From Bauldia sp. (GTDB lineage: Bacteria > Pseudomonadota > Alphaproteobacteria > Rhizobiales > Kaistiaceae), in NCBI GenBank assembly GCA_026126065.1, contig JAHCJY010000002.1, positions 124,001 through 188,000 on the forward strand: a stretch of 64,000 bases of DNA. Reading direction: 5' to 3'. Below, piece by piece: positions 61,936-64,000 of this stretch (its first letter is position 1; every line of letters begins with the position of its first letter). The notes under the pieces were generated by a model that worked only from the letters and a program-made list of their open reading frames with translations, did not search any database and had not been told where the DNA came from. The position numbers and the translations under genes were made by a program.

Positions 61936-63219
61936 ATGGAACTCGGCAATTTCAGGGCGGATCGTCGCCCCCAGCCCCGGACGGATGAAGACTGGTTCGC
62001 CCTCGATTTCGAGGTGCAAGAGCTATTCACCCCAGCCGCACCGATCAATGAAGCCGACTTGTTTGCGGGGCGCATTGAACAAATCCGTAGACTTATTGAA
62101 GCAGTGTCAGAGCGCGGAAGGCACGCCATTCTCTTTGGCGAGCGCGGCGTAGGTAAGACATCACTTGCGAACACGTTTCACATGATTATAAAACGGGCCG
62201 TCAATCGACAGGTCTACCCAATACGCAAGCCAGCCGGCCCGACTGACACATTCTCCTCGCTGTGGCGCCGCGTGTTTGCAGATATACAGACTCAGGCGGT
62301 AGTTGAGGGCACGGCGACAACTGTTAGCGTAAGCGAGTTATACAATAGGGATATCACGCCGGACGATGTCGTTCGCGAGATGCAGAGTATTTCGCTGAAC
62401 AGCGTTCCACTCATCATCTTCGATGAGTTCGATAAGCTTGCTGAGCCGGACTCAAAGCGGCTCATGTCTCACACTATTAAGGAACTATCGGACAACGGCG
62501 CGAACGCAACAATCTTGATCGTCGGCGTTGCCGAGGACGTGGACCGCCTAATCGAAGGTCATGCATCTGTCGAGCGGAACATCACAGAGATCAAGATGCC
62601 CCGCATGTCGACCGAGGAGCTAAACCAGATTCTAGATAAACGCCTACCGCGTTTAGGAATGCGGCTGAAACCAGACGCGCGGTGGAAGATCGTGACCCTG
62701 TCGCGCGGGCTTCCGACCTACGTACACTCACTCGGAAGAGATTCGGCCCGCAATGCAATCGCCGCACGTCGGCTTACCGTAAACGAGGAGGACGTAGACA
62801 ACGCAATCCGTGAGCTTGTGCGCACGTCGGATCAGTCCACTACGAATGCGTTTCACAAGGCCACGCATAGCAACAAGAAGAACGCATTGTACCGTCATGT
62901 TCTCACCGCCGCCGCCCTCGCCAAGACCGATGACGAAGGGCGGTTCGTAGCCGTCGATGTGGTCGAGCCGCTCTCGCGGGTGTTGGGCCGTCGCGTCGCC
63001 ATTGCGAACTTTCACGCGCACCTGAACGGATTTTGTGATCTCGAACGGGGAGGCATTCTTGAAAAGAAGGGGACCACCCAGGCTTTCCGCTATCGTTTCC
63101 GCGAACCGAAGATGCAGCCGTTTGTGATTATGCGCGGGATTGCGGACGGCATGCTTTCGCCTGACGCGATGGCTATTCTGTCGGCTCCCGAACAGCCCCG
63201 GCTTTCCAACGACTTTTAG
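61936..63219 (+). CDS. ORC1/CDC6-like AAA ATPase of the transposon
   Basis: A 427-residue AAA protein. Walker A is [10 protein letters not shown] (68-77) and Walker [17 protein letters not shown] (about 158-173). [20 protein letters not shown] holds the sensor-like strand, and [19 protein letters not shown] the lid region. The last 120 residues look like a winged helix ([16 protein letters not shown]). ATPases of this shape occur as target-selection partners in transposons and as regulators in defence islands. ATG at 61936 has GGAG 8 bases upstream. Its 3' end overlaps the small basic-protein gene by 47 bases. The codon use is less GC-rich than in host genes. Confidence 0.82.
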   Translation: MELGNFRADRRPQPRTDEDWFALDFEVQELFTPAAPINEADLFAGRIEQIRRLIEAVSERGRHAILFGERGVGKTSLANTFHMIIKRAVNRQVYPIRKPAGPTDTFSSLWRRVFADIQTQAVVEGTATTVSVSELYNRDITPDDVVREMQSISLNSVPLIIFDEFDKLAEPDSKRLMSHTIKELSDNGANATILIVGVAEDVDRLIEGHASVERNITEIKMPRMSTEELNQILDKRLPRLGMRLKPDARWKIVTLSRGLPTYVHSLGRDSARNAIAARRLTVNEEDVDNAIRELVRTSDQSTTNAFHKATHSNKKNALYRHVLTAAALAKTDDEGRFVAVDVVEPLSRVLGRRVAIANFHAHLNGFCDLERGGILEKKGTTQAFRYRFREPKMQPFVIMRGIADGMLSPDAMAILSAPEQPRLSNDF

Positions 63220-63427
63220 CAGCCTTCTTCGCGATCTCTATTCGTCGCTTGGACGTGAGGTTGGCGGCGCGGGCTTGTCCACCCTTCCGGCCCAACGCCT
63301 GAGCAGCTTTGTCCTTGCCGTCGTCTACCGCCTCTTCGGGCTCCTCGCCCGTTGCGATCCTAGCGACCCTTATCGCCGCGCCGATAACGTCGGCTGGCCT
63401 CTTCTCGCCGCGTGGCCCTTTGGGCAT
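63173..63427 (-). CDS. Small basic protein of the MPKGPRGEKRPADVIG family
   Basis: An 84-residue protein with MPKGPRGEKRPADVIG at the N-terminus and ALGRKGGQARAANLTSKRR then [11 protein letters not shown] towards the end. Proteins like it are widespread in Rhizobiales and are labelled as RNA-binding or histone-like without firm proof. AGAGG 9 bases ahead fixes the ATG at 63427. It overlaps the ATPase gene at its 3' end and, in another frame, the zinc-ribbon gene by 68 bases at its 5' end. Here it rides inside the transposon. Confidence 0.8.
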   Translation of the reverse strand: MPKGPRGEKRPADVIGAAIRVARIATGEEPEEAVDDGKDKAAQALGRKGGQARAANLTSKRRIEIAKKAAKSRWKAGAVREPTE

Positions 63428-63575
63428 GTGGTGTAACCTCTCCCGATCCTATGCAGCGGGGACAGACAGAATGTCCCTTCCCCGCACAGCGGTCGCATCT
63501 GGCGTCAGTCCAGTAGCCACGACAAGCCTCGCAATCGAGACTGCCGAAACCGTCGCAGCGCCAGCATGTGGCCAT
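63360..63575 (-). CDS. Four-CXXC zinc-ribbon (DnaJ-like) small protein
   Basis: A 71-residue protein with four C-x-x-C pairs: CWRCDGFG, CEACRG, CDRCAGKG and CPRCIGSG. The CxxCxGxG rhythm is that of the DnaJ central zinc domain. An Arg-rich tail follows (RATRREEASRRYRRGDKGR). It would bind two zinc ions. The start ATG at 63575 has only a weak ribosome-binding site. It lies within the transposon, about 60 bases from the right end, and overlaps the next gene by 68 bases. Function is unknown. Confidence 0.65.
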   Translation of the reverse strand: MATCWRCDGFGSLDCEACRGYWTDARCDRCAGKGHSVCPRCIGSGEVTPHAQRATRREEASRRYRRGDKGR

Positions 63576-63635
63576 GCTTGCCGCTAAGCATATGGGACTC
63601 CGCAGGCAAGCCGCTAGAGGCTGTCAACCGGCTCT

Positions 63636-63657
63636 AAATTCAAACTGAGACACGACC
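63636..63657 (-). repeat. Right terminal inverted repeat
   Basis: The exact inverse of 60131-60152, ending CACGACC on the plus strand. The second copy of the 8-bp duplication CGTATTGC follows at 63658-63665. Confidence 0.92.
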
Positions 63658-63717
63658 CGTATTGCTTCGATTCGATGGCCAAGGGCGTTCGCGGGCGGGC
63701 CGTGCCAAGGGAACAAG

Positions 63718-63811
63718 AGGTTCCGGGTTCCGCTTCGCGGCCCCGGAACGACGGATGATTCTCAATTGATCCCCCGTCGTCCCGGCCGGAGCGAAAGCGG
63801 AGAGCCAGGAC
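63718..63811. repeat. Imperfect palindromic intergenic repeat
   Basis: The arm at 63718-63754 (GGTTCCGGGTTCCGCTTCGC... CCCCGGAACGACGG) is an imperfect inverse of 63773-63811 (CCGTCGTCCCGGCCGGAGCG... AGCCAGGACC), with an AT-rich centre. This is the style of genome-wide repeats in high-GC alphaproteobacteria. It fills the gap between the transposon and the ABC ATPase gene; no gene is seen in 63666-63890. Confidence 0.5.
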
Positions 63812-63890
63812 CCTTTGCTTTCGGGGCACGGCCGCTGGACGGGCACGCATCGGCACAACCCGCGGGGAACTGGGCGAACGCGAGGCGACC

Positions 63891-64000
63891 CTACCCCGGG
63901 TCGGACGCAAACGCCTCCGCGAGGGCTTCCTCGGGCACCGTGGGATCGACCGCCGGGCCGTGCTCGACGACGCGTCCGTGCTCGAGCGTTATGACGCGGT
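63891..64000 (-). CDS. C-terminal end of an ABC transporter ATPase, probably LolD
   Basis: The last 35 codons of a minus-strand gene read RVITLEHGRVVEHGP and end ALAEAFASDPG. The first part is the usual final strand and turn of ABC ATPases (D/R-V-I-x-L-x-x-G-R-V-V). In many alphaproteobacteria the gene just before dnaE is lolD, which supplies ATP hydrolysis for lipoprotein release, so this is the likely identity. Only the tail is visible. Confidence 0.5.
   Translation of the reverse strand, partial: RVITLEHGRVVEHGPAVDPTVPEEALAEAFASDPG

Larger units (their letters stand above)
60131..63657. mobile_element. 3527-bp IS1-like transposon carrying NYN nuclease, AAA ATPase and two small proteins
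   Basis: Perfect 22-bp terminal inverted repeats (60131-60152 and 63636-63657), starting GGTCGTGTCTC at each end, are flanked by an exact 8-bp direct repeat CGTATTGC (60123-60130 and 63658-63665). This is the mark of a single intact insertion. TIRs starting GGT and 8-9 bp duplications fit the IS1 family, as does the DDE transposase inside. The cargo is an NYN-domain protein, a promoter-terminator module, an ORC1/CDC6-like ATPase, a small basic protein and a zinc-ribbon protein. The interior is less GC-rich than the host genes. It sits between an ABC ATPase gene (probably lolD) and the LexA-linked peptide gene. Confidence 0.9.

Noticed and set aside
1..64000. CRISPR arrays, rRNA genes, prophage or conjugation genes
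   Set aside because: No regularly spaced repeats, no rRNA-like stretches and no phage structural or transfer genes were seen.

Overview
The window is high-GC DNA from an alphaproteobacterium, most likely of the order Rhizobiales/Hyphomicrobiales. This rests on the codon use, a degenerate copy of the intergenic element common in Rhizobiales (53063-53157), an alphaproteobacterial SOS box (GTTC-N7-GTTC), the probable lolD-dnaE neighbourhood, and a small protein starting MPKGPRGEKRPADVIG that is common in Rhizobiales. No species call is possible from the sequence alone.

Region 1 (1-21058, minus strand) is one long, tightly packed polysaccharide operon read from galE down past the left edge. Most neighbours overlap by 4 bases. 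It holds galE, an EPS-type asparagine synthase, the ABC exporter pair wzm/wzt, a dioxygenase-cupin fusion, a Wzy-like polymerase, a nucleotidyltransferase-like protein and about ten glycosyltransferases (GT2, GT4, GT32-like, CgeB-like). Region 2 (21145-29723) has a PRC-barrel protein, a polyprenyl-phosphate sugar transferase, a BY-kinase/chain-length protein overlapping a PPP-type phosphatase, an O-antigen ligase-like protein and two small secreted proteins. Region 3 (29913-34726) is a sulfate ABC transporter operon (sbp-cysT-cysW-cysA) behind an Rrf2 regulator. Region 4 (34827-40203) is mixed housekeeping: folD, cutA, nadK, tRNA-Arg(CCT), small exported proteins and a sulfotransferase.

Region 5 (40457-52416, plus strand) is a second polysaccharide cluster: large multidomain glycosyltransferases (one RgpF-like), a stand-alone copy of their repeat module, a DUF4214-methyltransferase, an AlgJ/AlgX-like acyltransferase and a second sulfotransferase. 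Region 6 (52499-56310) makes dTDP-L-rhamnose, with rfbC-rfbD convergent to rfbA-rfbB across a palindromic repeat. The two clusters, the sulfate importer and the sulfotransferases together suggest a large, rhamnose-containing, possibly sulfated, acylated and methylated surface polysaccharide. No Wza-type outer-membrane channel and no Wzx flippase were seen, so part of the machinery lies elsewhere.

Region 7 (56454-64000) is dnaE, then a 32-codon membrane peptide gene behind a LexA box (a SidA-like candidate), then an intact 3527-bp transposon (60131-63657) with perfect 22-bp terminal inverted repeats and an 8-bp target duplication, and finally the 3' end of an ABC ATPase gene, probably lolD. 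The transposon encodes an IS1-like DDE transposase plus four cargo proteins (NYN nuclease, ORC1/CDC6-like AAA ATPase, four-CXXC zinc-ribbon protein, small basic protein) and has an internal promoter-terminator module. The LexA-controlled peptide and the cargo transposon are the two most interesting finds.
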